Shown in pieces: positions 20,372-28,663 of a stretch of 64,000 nucleotides of DNA; positions within the stretch are counted from its first letter, which is position 1; each line of letters begins with the position of its first letter. The notes beneath the pieces were generated by a model, which had not been told where the DNA came from, made no database searches, and saw nothing but the letters and a program-made list of their open reading frames with translations. The stretch comes from CAWCDJ01 sp963796675 (GTDB taxonomy: Bacteria; Acidobacteriota; Terriglobia; Bryobacterales; Bryobacteraceae). The position numbers and the translations under genes are program-made. The stretch is from NCBI GenBank assembly GCA_963796675.1, contig CAWCMS010000005.1:692334-756333 (forward strand), written 5' to 3'.

Positions 20372-21706
20372 CTATTCGGGCCAGTATCCGGACTTCGCAC
20401 GGACGTGCAGCTTGTCGCCGATTACTTCGACGGCGATGCGGCGGAATTTGCCGTCCGGCGCGAGGTTCCTTGGCACATAGGTCAACAGGTAATACTCGCG
20501 GCCATCGGCCAGGACGGAGCGAAACTGCTTCAGCAGATCGTTGCCGTCGTGATAGTAGATTCCGCCGGTCGCCTCGGAGAGTTGTGCCATGGCGCTGCCG
20601 TTCTGGAGCTCGACGGAATCCGACTGGCGGTCCATATCGGAAAGCAGGGTTCCTCCGCGATTAGGAGGAGGGGTGTGGCGGATCACGCTCGGCAGCGTGC
20701 GGTCGGAGGGCGAACTGGCATCCATCGAGCCGCCGGACGCAAAGGACGTTTGCGCCACGCCTCGGGAATCGAGCGAGTCGATGCGAACATTCGACGCCGA
20801 CGCCACCTTCATGACCGCCCGCAGGCTCGCTTCGAGATCCTGGGGGCCCGGGGCGCGGAAGCGCGAGTCCTTGGGAAGAAAGGAGGCGGCCACGGCGTAA
20901 TAATCCCGGGCCGGCTGGAGGGAGAAGCCGTCCGAAACCAGAATCAGCGTGCGATTCGTGGGCAGCTTCGCCAATTCCTCCACCACACTCTTGAGTTGGG
21001 CAAGGAACTGCTCGCGCAGCAGGGCCCAATGCGCCGCCTGCCCGTCGAGGCTTACTTTGAGGTCCTGGGCCTGGGAGTCGCAATCCCGGGCGTCGGAGCA
21101 GTTGCACTGGCGGCAGAAATCGTACATGCGGGTCTTGAGGCCGTCGAGCTCCGCGCGGAAGGCCGCGGCATCGCCGCCTCCGAAAGCAGACGCCACGCCG
21201 GGATTGCGAAGACGGGCGAGGATCGCGGCGGGGTCCGTGGTCGCCGACTGCAGGACGCGAAGCTGCCGCCCGATGCTCAGAAGCACGTATTTAGAGCCGG
21301 CCGCCTTCTCCTTTTCGAACAGGTGAGTCAGGGCGTCGCGGGTGCGCGCCGAGTCGGCGAAGGCAGAGTGGAGCGCATCGATGCAGATGACGAAGGTGTG
21401 GTCCGGCGCAGTTGTTGTGGAGTTGGACACTACGGGACGCTCGCCCGCGGCCGCTACCGCCTCAGGCGCGGCGGAGGCGGCGGCCGTGAACGACGCGATC
21501 GGCTGTTCCACCTGGTCCTCAAAGAGGTGAAAGTCCGAAGCCTTGAGGCCGTTCACGGGATGGCCTTTGGCGTCGGTGACGATCACGGGAACCAGCACCC
21601 GCCGGACGTCCACCCGAATCACCGGCGCATCGGATTGAAAAGCCAGGGCCGGAGCCAGACTGAGCAGGAATATCGCTGGAATGGAGAGCCTCGCCACGGC
21701 TGACAT
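20372..21706 (-). CDS. Secreted VWFA-related acidobacterial protein with altered MIDAS
   Basis: A 444-residue exported protein (signal about 1-22). The N-terminal strand-rich segment (IRVDVRRVLVPVIVTDAKGH, then SDFHLFEDQVEQPI) and the C-terminal closing segment (EYYLLTYVPRNLAPDGKFR, then HVRAKSGYWPE) are hallmarks of the VWFA-related family common in Acidobacteria. The von Willebrand A fold lies between (FVICIDALHSAF, RTLILVSDGF). Its metal site reads D-A-L-H-S instead of D-x-S-x-S, so metal binding may be lost. A Cys cluster (DFCRQCNCSDARDC) sits mid-domain. First of three family members in the window. Role unknown, probably protein-protein contacts in the periplasm. Confidence 0.8.
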   Translation of the reverse strand: MSAVARLSIPAIFLLSLAPALAFQSDAPVIRVDVRRVLVPVIVTDAKGHPVNGLKASDFHLFEDQVEQPIASFTAAASAAPEAVAAAGERPVVSNSTTTAPDHTFVICIDALHSAFADSARTRDALTHLFEKEKAAGSKYVLLSIGRQLRVLQSATTDPAAILARLRNPGVASAFGGGDAAAFRAELDGLKTRMYDFCRQCNCSDARDCDSQAQDLKVSLDGQAAHWALLREQFLAQLKSVVEELAKLPTNRTLILVSDGFSLQPARDYYAVAASFLPKDSRFRAPGPQDLEASLRAVMKVASASNVRIDSLDSRGVAQTSFASGGSMDASSPSDRTLPSVIRHTPPPNRGGTLLSDMDRQSDSVELQNGSAMAQLSEATGGIYYHDGNDLLKQFRSVLADGREYYLLTYVPRNLAPDGKFRRIAVEVIGDKLHVRAKSGYWPE

Positions 21707-21712
21707 TCTATG

Positions 21713-22174
21713 TCAAACCGGAGCGTGCTGACCGTCGCCCGCGGCGTGAGGCCGGACGAACTGGAACGGCCGATTGGCGACGTAGGGGCGGAAAGCGGCA
21801 ATACGCCATCCTCCGGATTCCTTGCACAGCACAAGCAGTACGGGCACCCGCAGCATCGGGCCCAGGGAGCCAATCTGCCGGTAGTCGACGTCAGCCAGCG
21901 CTACCTCCGGGGTCAGGAAGCGAACCGACCGAATCACGAGGTAAGGTTCCGTGACCTCCGACCAGGGCCTGCGGGCCTGGTTCCCATGTTCGAGCGCGGC
22001 CAGCCGGTCGAATTCCCCGCGGGCATCCTTGGTGAACAGGCCGGTCTTCTGCTCGATGCTCACGTGCGGATCGTTCAGCGCGGCAACGAGGTGCTCGATG
22101 CCCTGGCGGTCGGGATCGGCGGCCCACGCCGTGGCACCGGCGGCCAGGACGAGCGAAAGGAAACGCATTCTCAT
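21713..22174 (-). CDS. Secreted NTF2/SnoaL-like domain protein
   Basis: A 153-residue protein with a signal peptide (about 1-19, cut near AWA). The rest follows the NTF2-like cone pattern: a helix pair (QGIEHLVAALNDPHVSIEQ, FTKDARGEFDRL), then strands (YLVIRSVRFLTPEVALADVDY, VPVLLVLCKESGGWRIAAFRPYV). This resembles DUF4440/SnoaL-type proteins. The gene lies 6 bases upstream of the VWFA gene on the same strand and is probably cotranscribed. ATG at 22174 and ATG at 22168 are equally possible starts. Ligand or enzyme role unknown. Confidence 0.68.
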   Translation of the reverse strand: MRMRFLSLVLAAGATAWAADPDRQGIEHLVAALNDPHVSIEQKTGLFTKDARGEFDRLAALEHGNQARRPWSEVTEPYLVIRSVRFLTPEVALADVDYRQIGSLGPMLRVPVLLVLCKESGGWRIAAFRPYVANRPFQFVRPHAAGDGQHAPV

Positions 22175-22297
22175 GCCCGGGAATGTCGCGGAACGGGGGA
22201 TCCTTTCAGAGTGGAATTCCTCTGCAATTCAGGGCCACAGATGGGACCTTTGCGACACAGGCTCTTGGTTATTCTCATTTAAGGGAGGCATGTGAGC

Positions 22298-22753
22298 ATG
22301 AAAAACCTGTTCGATGCGACGGTGGCGAATCAGGTAAAGACGCGGCTGGGAAAATTGGAGCCGCAAAGTGAGAGGCGCTGGGGCAAGATGACCGCGTCGC
22401 AGATGCTGGCACATTGCTCGATGAGTATGCAGTGGGCGGTGGGAGAAGTGGTGCCCGAAAAGGGAGCGCTACCCGTACGTCTGATGGGCCGGCTGGTGAA
22501 GCCGATGGTGTTTCGGAACGATGAACCGCTACGGAAGAATTCGCCAACGGCGAAGAGCCTGATTGTGGCGGACGAACGAGATTTGGGCAAGGAACTGGAG
22601 CGGTTATCGCGATTGATTGACAAATTTGCGGCGGGAGGGGCGCCGAAGTGCACGAAGAATCCACATAGCTTCTTTGGGAAGATGACGCCGGAGGAGTGGG
22701 CGATCTTAATGTACAAACATCTTGACCATCACCTGCGGCAGTTCGGCGTGTGA
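22298..22753 (+). CDS. DUF1569 (DinB-like) protein
   Basis: A 151-residue soluble protein of the DUF1569 family, related to the DinB four-helix-bundle group. Typical features are WGKMTASQMLAHCSMSMQWAVGE near the N-terminus and a C-terminal EEWAILMYKHLDHHLRQFG, where histidines could bind a metal. The ATG at 22298 is nine bases after GGGAGG, which favours it over the in-frame GTG at 22292 (three bases). DinB relatives act in thiol-linked or damage-related chemistry, but no activity is known for this branch. Confidence 0.82.
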   Translation: MKNLFDATVANQVKTRLGKLEPQSERRWGKMTASQMLAHCSMSMQWAVGEVVPEKGALPVRLMGRLVKPMVFRNDEPLRKNSPTAKSLIVADERDLGKELERLSRLIDKFAAGGAPKCTKNPHSFFGKMTPEEWAILMYKHLDHHLRQFGV

Positions 22754-22778
22754 CCGTATCATAACCGTAAGTTTCAAG

Positions 22779-22943
22779 ATGCAGGCGGCAAGACGTGAAC
22801 TCCTGCGCGCAGCGTACTACTATCAGCTGCGGCGAACCTGGCTGATGCCGCTGTTGCTGCTAGCGCCATTTCTTTTGGCCGCAGCGGCAATCGTGACACA
22901 GAACCTCATACCGACAGGGGGAGGCACGAGTAGCTGGATGTAG
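22779..22943 (+). CDS. Small single-pass membrane protein
   Basis: A 54-residue protein: a basic N-terminus (MQAARRELLRAAYYYQLRR), one membrane helix (WLMPLLLLAPFLLAAAAIV) and a short polar tail. The layout resembles DUF5989-type mini membrane proteins, although I cannot confirm membership. No strong ribosome-binding site precedes the ATG; a TATCAT box lies 16 bases upstream. It starts 26 bases after the DUF1569 gene and is convergent with the phosphoesterase gene at 22952. Confidence 0.45.
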   Translation: MQAARRELLRAAYYYQLRRTWLMPLLLLAPFLLAAAAIVTQNLIPTGGGTSSWM

Positions 22944-22951
22944 CTGTGAGC

Positions 22952-23671
22952 TTACGGCATTCGCGGAGCGGCAGCGGTGAGCATGGCGGCGATCCACTCG
23001 GGGCGGGGTACGCGAGCGCGATGGAGCGCCTGGATTTCGCGATCCACGTCGTATTCCACACGGCGGATCTGCGGTGTGCCGTCATCCAGCAGAAGATAGG
23101 ACGCGCGCCGGTCGCCATCGTAGGGGAGCCCGACACTGCCGGCGTTGACCACCGTGAGGCCTTCGACGGTTCGAAGGTAAGGGGTATGAATATGGCCGTA
23201 AACGGCGACGGAGCGGCCGAGCGGTCCGTAGACCGAGTGCAATTCCTGATCGGAAGCGGCGGCGGAGGGAGCCCGCCAACGGCTGGCCGGACCCGCATGT
23301 ACCAACGCAAACCCATCGGCCACATGCGCCAGCGGCAGGGCGCGCAACCAGGCCATGCGATCTTCTCCGAGCGTTTCGCGAGTGGCCGCCGCCATCTCCT
23401 CGACGATGGTCAGGAGCGGCTGAAACGCCGGCGTCTGCTTCGCAAAGTCCCGGAGCGACTCCGGCGCGAACAACATTTCATCGGTATTGCCGGAGACGCC
23501 CTGCCAGCCGAACTCGCGGATGCGGTCGGCGATTTCGGCCGGACCCGAGCCTCCATCACACAGATCGCCACCGTGAAGCACGAGATCGGGCGCGGCCAGG
23601 CGCAAATCCGCCAGCACGGCTTCGAAAGCGGTCAGGTTGCCGTGAATATCGGCGAGGATGGCGATCCGCAT
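22952..23671 (-). CDS. Calcineurin-like metallophosphoesterase (YfcE/MJ0936-type)
   Basis: A 239-residue protein with the full metal-binding series of the family: ILADIHGN (Asp, His), HGGDLCDGG (Asp), SGNTDE (Asn), LVHAGPAS (His) and VYGHIHTPYLR (His-x-His). Such enzymes hydrolyse phosphodiesters or phosphomonoesters. The ATG at 23671 overlaps the stop of the upstream membrane protein (TGATG), so the two are translationally coupled. Substrate unknown. Confidence in family is high because all five motifs occur in order. Confidence 0.88.
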   Translation of the reverse strand: MRIAILADIHGNLTAFEAVLADLRLAAPDLVLHGGDLCDGGSGPAEIADRIREFGWQGVSGNTDEMLFAPESLRDFAKQTPAFQPLLTIVEEMAAATRETLGEDRMAWLRALPLAHVADGFALVHAGPASRWRAPSAAASDQELHSVYGPLGRSVAVYGHIHTPYLRTVEGLTVVNAGSVGLPYDGDRRASYLLLDDGTPQIRRVEYDVDREIQALHRARVPRPEWIAAMLTAAAPRMP

Positions 23672-24336
23672 CAGCGGCCGTGCGTTTGCGTCTGGGAAAT
23701 CTTCTCCGGGTCTTTCACCGGCTCCGGATCCCTCTGCCGGCCAGGGACAGGTACTCCCACTCCACTCATGGATTCCTCTCCTTTCAATATCAATTTGAGG
23801 CGCGTCACGTACATCCCCCAGACGCGCCAGGCCGCATACATGACCAGCGCCTGGAGAGCCAGGAACGCCAGCCAGAGATACCAGCTCCGGTTGAGGCCGT
23901 CTTGCACGGATTCCGGCGAATTCAGCCAGCCGAAGAACAGCACCGGACCGGCAATCGCCATTCCGCCCCACCACTGGTGATAGCGGTAGATTTCGTCCAC
24001 GGCGGTCCGGAATGCGGGGATCTTGCGTTCCCCCGAGAGCCTCGCAAACAGCTCCGGATCGAGCCGAAGGTCCTTGCCGGAGCACCAGACCTCGACGATG
24101 ATCCAGCGGATTCCGTGAATCAGCAGGCCGACGGCGAGCGCTCCCAGAAGGATCAGCAGGAACAGCCCGACATTCGATTCGGAAGTGAGAAATATTTCGA
24201 AGGCCGCGGCGATGCGCGGGAACCAGAAGCCCATGCCGTAGAGCCCCACCAGTCCCGGCAGGAGGTAGGCAATGATCAGGCCGAACGAAGTGATCGTCAG
24301 TTCTTTCACTTCCCCTCCGTCCTCTCCCTCTGCCAT
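23671..24336 (-). CDS. Membrane protein of unknown function
   Basis: A 221-residue protein with four or five hydrophobic helices (FGLIIAYLLPGLVGLYGMGF, NVGLFLLILLGALAVGLLIH, GMAIAGPVLFFGWL, WLAFLALQALVMYAAWRVW). A cytoplasmic-like loop follows LRLDPELFARLSGERKI, and the charged tail is rich in Pro, Asp and Glu. I do not recognise the family. It is the first gene of a two-gene unit with the metallophosphoesterase, sharing an overlapping stop/start. Confidence 0.65.
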   Translation of the reverse strand: MAEGEDGGEVKELTITSFGLIIAYLLPGLVGLYGMGFWFPRIAAAFEIFLTSESNVGLFLLILLGALAVGLLIHGIRWIIVEVWCSGKDLRLDPELFARLSGERKIPAFRTAVDEIYRYHQWWGGMAIAGPVLFFGWLNSPESVQDGLNRSWYLWLAFLALQALVMYAAWRVWGMYVTRLKLILKGEESMSGVGVPVPGRQRDPEPVKDPEKISQTQTHGR

Positions 24337-24421
24337 AGAGGGAGTTTACTATACCGGTCGAGCGGTGTCGGGCTGCCGAATGGAGGGAAGGCGTCCGCGA
24401 CGCTAGAATGGTTCTTTACCC

Positions 24422-25222
24422 ATGATTGAAATCATCCGCCGCGGCAGCGCCGCGCAAACCAAAGTTGTCCTTTTCGATTTTGACGGAAGCCTCTCCCTGA
24501 TCCGCAGTGGCTGGATGCAGGTGATGATTCCCATGATGATCGAGATCCTCTACGAACTGAAAACAGGGGAAACGGAAGATCAGCTTCGCCAGGTGGTGGA
24601 AGATTACGTCTGGCGCCTGACGGGCCTGGAGACGGTCTTCCAGATGATCGAACTCGCCGAGCAGGTGAAGAAGCGGGGCGGCACGCCGCTCGATCCGGTG
24701 GTCTATAAAAAGCAGTACCTGGACCGCCTGTGGGAAGTGATTCGCGACCGCGTGGAGGGGCTGCGCGGCGGCAAGAATTCGCCCGAGGAGTACCTGGTGC
24801 CGGGTTCGCGGGCGCTGCTCGAGCGGCTGAAGGAGCGCGGCCTGCGGCTGTATCTCGCGAGCGGCACCGACGAAATCTACATGAAAGAGGAAGCGGACCT
24901 GCTGGACGTTTCGCGCTACTTCGATGGCGGCGTCTACGGAGCGGTCGACGATTTCAATAAATTCTCGAAGCGCATCCTGGTGCAGCGCATTCTGAAACTG
25001 CCCGAGGTCAAGGGCGATCAACTGCTGGGCTTCGGCGACGGCTACGTGGAAATCGAAGAGGTGAAACAGGTGGGCGGCGTGGCAGTGGGAATCGCCAGCG
25101 ACGAGCCCGAATGCAAAGTGCCCGACCAGTGGAAGCGGCAGCGCCTGATCGGCGTGGGCGCCGACTACATCGTTCCCAACTACCTCTGCTACGACGAACT
25201 TCTGGAGATGCTCTTCGCATGA
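24422..25222 (+). CDS. HAD-superfamily phosphatase
   Basis: A 266-residue hydrolase with HAD motif I FDFDGSLS (nucleophile Asp19, Asp21), motif II LYLASGTDE and motif IV LGFGDGYVEIEE. The cap between motifs I and II is helical (about 30-110). The sugar-phosphatase-like form fits the next two genes. It begins a three-gene operon: its TGA overlaps the ATG of the deoxyhypusine-synthase-like gene (ATGA). A TAGAAT box 12 bases before the start suggests a very short leader. Substrate is inferred to be a phosphorylated sugar or intermediate made by this operon. Confidence 0.85.
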   Translation: MIEIIRRGSAAQTKVVLFDFDGSLSLIRSGWMQVMIPMMIEILYELKTGETEDQLRQVVEDYVWRLTGLETVFQMIELAEQVKKRGGTPLDPVVYKKQYLDRLWEVIRDRVEGLRGGKNSPEEYLVPGSRALLERLKERGLRLYLASGTDEIYMKEEADLLDVSRYFDGGVYGAVDDFNKFSKRILVQRILKLPEVKGDQLLGFGDGYVEIEEVKQVGGVAVGIASDEPECKVPDQWKRQRLIGVGADYIVPNYLCYDELLEMLFA

Positions 25223-26175
25223 GCCGCTACGAACTGTTCGACCGCTCGCGCCTGGAAATCCGGCCACTGGGCGAGCGAGCCCACAATCTGCAGTCCGACA
25301 ATTGGCTGACGCTCGAGGACCACGCCCCGGCCTTCGAGCATCCCGACCTTTCCGCGGTGGCGGACCGGTTGAAGGCTGCGCGCGAATCCGGCGCGGCACG
25401 CATCCTCATGATGGGTGCGCACGTGCTCCGCGCCGGAGTCAACCGCCACATCATCGATCTGCTGGAGCGCGGCGCGATCGACCACATCGCCATGAACGGC
25501 GCCGGGGCGATCCACGATTACGAACTGTCGCGGATCGGCGCCACCACGGAGAGCGTGGATCGCTATATCCGCACCGGCGAATTCGGACTCTGGCGGGAAA
25601 CCGGCGAATTGAACGACTGGATTTTCGAAGCGGCGAGCGACGCGCTCGGGCTGGGCGAAAACGTCGGACGGCGCATCGAAGCCAGCGACTATCCCTACCG
25701 CCATCTCTCCGTCTTCGCCGCGGCGTGGCGCTGCGGCGTCCCGGTGACCGTTCACGCGGGTATCGGGTACGACATCATCCACGAGCATCCGAACTGCGAC
25801 GGAGCCGCCCTGGGGGCCGCGAGCTATCGCGACTTCCTGATCTTCGCCCGCGCGGTAGAGCGGCTCGAAGGCGGCGTGCTGTTGAACTTCGGCTCTGCCA
25901 TCATGGGGCCGGAGGTGTACCTGAAGGCGCTCTCGATGGCGCGCAACGTGGCACGGCAGGCGGGGCGCTCGATCAAGCACTTCACCACCGCGGTGTTCGA
26001 CATGGTCCCGATCCATGGCGACTACCACAAGGAGCTGCCCAAGACCGACCCCGGCTACTACTTCCGCCCGCACAAGACCATCCTGGTGCGCACGGTGGCG
26101 GATGGCGGCGAGAGCTACTACTTCTGCGGACCGCACCGCGCCACGCTGCCCGCGCTGTGGAGACAGCTCCGATGA
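25219..26175 (+). CDS. Deoxyhypusine-synthase-like protein
   Basis: A 318-residue protein resembling the deoxyhypusine synthase fold. Hallmarks include AARILMMGAHVLRAGVNRHI, DHIAMNGAGAIHDYELSRIG (like the DHS Asn-x-x-His-Asp segment), and HAGIGYDIIHEHPNCDGAAL followed by SYRDFLIFARAVERL. Bacteria lack eIF5A, so a bacterial homologue must act on another substrate, for example NAD-dependent transfer to a polyamine or sugar. ATGA overlaps on both sides couple it to the HAD phosphatase and the PfkB/RfaE-like kinase, which points to a sugar-phosphate route. Specific activity unknown. Confidence 0.75.
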   Translation: MSRYELFDRSRLEIRPLGERAHNLQSDNWLTLEDHAPAFEHPDLSAVADRLKAARESGAARILMMGAHVLRAGVNRHIIDLLERGAIDHIAMNGAGAIHDYELSRIGATTESVDRYIRTGEFGLWRETGELNDWIFEAASDALGLGENVGRRIEASDYPYRHLSVFAAAWRCGVPVTVHAGIGYDIIHEHPNCDGAALGAASYRDFLIFARAVERLEGGVLLNFGSAIMGPEVYLKALSMARNVARQAGRSIKHFTTAVFDMVPIHGDYHKELPKTDPGYYFRPHKTILVRTVADGGESYYFCGPHRATLPALWRQLR

Positions 26176-27143
26176 CGACGGCGGAGATTCTTCAGGCGAT
26201 CGCCGGGATGCGGGCGCTGGTGGTGGGCGACGTCTGCCTGGACCGCTGGTGCACGTACGACCCGGCGCTGGCCGAGGCGTCGCGCGAGACCGGTATTCCG
26301 CGCATCGGCGTGATCTCGACCGAGGTCACGCCCGGCGCGGCCGGCACGGTGGCGAATAACCTGGCGGCACTCGGCGCGAAAGTCTCGGTGCTCGGCATGG
26401 TGGGCGACGATGGTTTCGGCTATGAGCTGCAGCGCGCCCTCGAAGCGCGGGGCATCGCGGCGGACCTGCTGGTGCGGGCACCCGGCATCCCGACCTTCAC
26501 CTATACCAAGCTGCTCAATCGCGACACCGGCGAGGAAGACGTACCGCGCGTGGACTTCGTCTACACCAAGGATCTGCCTGCGGAGCTCGACACCGAACTG
26601 GTGCGGTGCTTCGAGCGTGCGGCGGACGGTTTCGAGGTCATCATCGTTTCCGACCAGGCCGAGACGGAGCAGGGCGGCGTGGTGACGGCGGCGATGCGGA
26701 AGGCGATCGAACGCGTAGCCGCGGCGCATCCGGAGATCTTGATCTGGGTGGATTCGCGGATGCGCTCCGAGCATTTTCACGGCGTGGTCGTGAAGCCGAA
26801 TCAGCAGGAGGCCGAGGCGGCGTCGGTGCGCGCGCTGGGACGCGTGGACTACGCGGAGTTCCGGCGCAGATTGTGCGCTCCGCTGCTGGTAGTGACGCAC
26901 GGCGGCGACGGCGCGCTGCTGGTGGATGACGCCGGCGAGCACTGGGTGGCGACGAAGAAGGTGGAGCACCCGGTCGATATCTGTGGGGCGGGCGACAGCT
27001 TCTCCGCGGGCGCCGCGCTGTCGCTGAAGGCGACGGGCGATGCCGCGGCGGCCGCGCGCTTCGGCAACCAGGTGGCATCGATCACGATCATGAAGAAGGG
27101 CACGGGGACAGCGTCGCCCGCGGAGTTGCTGGCGAAGGAGTAG
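26172..27143 (+). CDS. PfkB/RfaE-like carbohydrate kinase
   Basis: A 323-residue ribokinase-family enzyme. It starts with GDVCLDRWCTYDP, has the substrate-side TPGAAGTVANNLAALGAKV, the VVKPNQQEAEAA segment and the PfkB signature DICGAGDSFSAGAALSL, which holds the catalytic Asp and anion hole. The N-terminal form resembles the kinase half of HldE/RfaE (heptose-7-phosphate kinase), but no nucleotidyltransferase half is present. Last gene of the HAD/DHS-like/kinase operon, overlapping the preceding stop by ATGA. Substrate probably a sugar phosphate; heptose is one option. Confidence 0.85.
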   Translation: MTTAEILQAIAGMRALVVGDVCLDRWCTYDPALAEASRETGIPRIGVISTEVTPGAAGTVANNLAALGAKVSVLGMVGDDGFGYELQRALEARGIAADLLVRAPGIPTFTYTKLLNRDTGEEDVPRVDFVYTKDLPAELDTELVRCFERAADGFEVIIVSDQAETEQGGVVTAAMRKAIERVAAAHPEILIWVDSRMRSEHFHGVVVKPNQQEAEAASVRALGRVDYAEFRRRLCAPLLVVTHGGDGALLVDDAGEHWVATKKVEHPVDICGAGDSFSAGAALSLKATGDAAAAARFGNQVASITIMKKGTGTASPAELLAKE

Positions 27144-27158
27144 GCTTTTCAGGCAGCG

Positions 27159-27626
27159 CTACCGCCGCTGTGTGAGGAATCGATCGGGGCCTGGTTCGTT
27201 GGTCAGGGCTCCGATCTGCCTCAGAAGGCTAAGCTGGTCGAGATTGTTCCAGGCCTCGGCAATCTTTCCATCGGCTATCCGCGCGATCACGATTCCCGAG
27301 AAATTCACTCTGCGGCCGGTAGCGGGAGCCAACGCATCGCCCATGTGAGTGCCCTCCATGGAGATGCGCACACTCACCTTGTCCCCTTCCGCCATGACGT
27401 CTTCGATCGTCACCTGCAAATCCGGAAGAGTGCCGCGCATGTTCGCGTAGAACGCCCGAAACGGCGCGTGGCCGCGGCTCTCCTGGCTGCCTTCCCCCAG
27501 GCCGGTGGCGACCATATCGGGCGCCCGCAATTGCTCGATCATCTCTTCCCGGCCCTGATTCCATACCTCGTCGAACCAACGGCGAATGAGAGCTTTGTTG
27601 CTATTCTCGGTGCTGGCGCCACTCAT
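27159..27626 (-). CDS. SnoaL-like ester cyclase family protein
   Basis: A 155-residue soluble NTF2-fold protein: KALIRRWFDEVWNQGREEMI, then FRAFYANMRGTLPDLQVTI, and the closing strand FSGIVIARIADGKIAEAWNNLDQL, as in SnoaL-type polyketide cyclase/ester cyclase relatives. The ATG at 27626 (MSGASTEN) starts in register with the family; an upstream extension to 27740 has no similarity. Stand-alone gene, convergent with the kinase operon. Substrate unknown. Confidence 0.8.
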   Translation of the reverse strand: MSGASTENSNKALIRRWFDEVWNQGREEMIEQLRAPDMVATGLGEGSQESRGHAPFRAFYANMRGTLPDLQVTIEDVMAEGDKVSVRISMEGTHMGDALAPATGRRVNFSGIVIARIADGKIAEAWNNLDQLSLLRQIGALTNEPGPDRFLTQRR

Positions 27627-27758
27627 GCGGATCAATCTATCACAGAAAGGGGCGCGGTTCGCAGCACCTCCGCATCCGGCACATGCGTGGAATGCCACCA
27701 GATCAACGGGGCTTCCAAAACGAACTATAATGGACGCCATTCCGTTGGCTGAAACTCA

Positions 27759-28655
27759 GTGAGCGCGCTATCGACGGCAACCACAATCGCCCTTCTCCTT
27801 GCCGCCTTGAAGGTCGGCGACGTGCTACTCACGCCCGAGCAGCAGCGTTCGGTTCAGCGGTTCTGCGACGACCTTGCGCTTCGACTGGAATACGCAAAAG
27901 TAGATCACTTGTATCGTGTATTTCGCCGGCAGCGTTGGCAGCGCGCCATCTACGTGGTTCCGATCCTCCTTCAATTGGTGCTTCTGCTGGCGACCCTGCC
28001 GCTCGCGAAATCGATTCTCGAAAACGACCTCAGGAGAATTGGGGCTTCGCCGGAAAGTGCGGGGGGCATCGTCGTTTTCGCGGAGCTCGTGCTGCTGGCT
28101 CTCTCGGCTGCAGTCTTATTGTTCATTACCAAGGTGACGTGGCAGCCCTCTCGGCGCCTGTTCGATTGGCTCATCGCCGGAAAGGCCTTGCCGTCCAGAG
28201 ATGTTGCTGCGATGGTACTGATTGTCGGCGCGGTCCTCGCAATCAGGGTTCCGGCCAACATTGCGAGGAATTACTACGAGCCTCTTGCAGCGAAGGCCGA
28301 ACACCGGAAGTACGAGCCGGTGGAACTGAGTGGACCCATCGAAATCCCTCTGCCCCAGACTCTACACGAAGAACGATTGTTGCGCCTGAAGACGCCAGGC
28401 GAGCTGGTTCTGCAATTGTGGATCATCGACGTGATTGTGGTGGGTATTCTTGGCACACCGATAGAGATGATCTCTCTCGATGTCGGTCTACTCGCCTGCA
28501 TTCTGATCGCAGCGGCCATCATGCGGTACTGCCTTTGGTTTGTTCGCAAGGTCATGTGGCGCATAGCCACACACTCCAAGGGGGCGTGGGCAGCGATTCT
28601 GGTTATATTAGCCGGGTTGCTCGCAGTCGCGGATGCGTTGATGAAGAGCGGCTGA
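27759..28655 (+). CDS. Polytopic membrane protein of unknown function
   Basis: A 298-residue protein from GTG at 27759 with a helical N-terminal segment and about six hydrophobic helices (YVVPILLQLVLLLATLPLA, IVVFAELVLLALSAAVLLFI, VAAMVLIVGAVLAI, LWIIDVIVVGILG, LLACILIAAAIMRYCLWF, AWAAILVILAGLLAVADAL). I do not recognise a family. Codon use looks less GC-extreme than neighbours, which may hint at transfer. A TATAAT box at 27726-27731 probably drives it; no ribosome site is evident. Convergent with the VWFA gene downstream. Confidence 0.6.
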   Translation: MSALSTATTIALLLAALKVGDVLLTPEQQRSVQRFCDDLALRLEYAKVDHLYRVFRRQRWQRAIYVVPILLQLVLLLATLPLAKSILENDLRRIGASPESAGGIVVFAELVLLALSAAVLLFITKVTWQPSRRLFDWLIAGKALPSRDVAAMVLIVGAVLAIRVPANIARNYYEPLAAKAEHRKYEPVELSGPIEIPLPQTLHEERLLRLKTPGELVLQLWIIDVIVVGILGTPIEMISLDVGLLACILIAAAIMRYCLWFVRKVMWRIATHSKGAWAAILVILAGLLAVADALMKSG

Positions 28656-28663
28656 TCCGAGCC

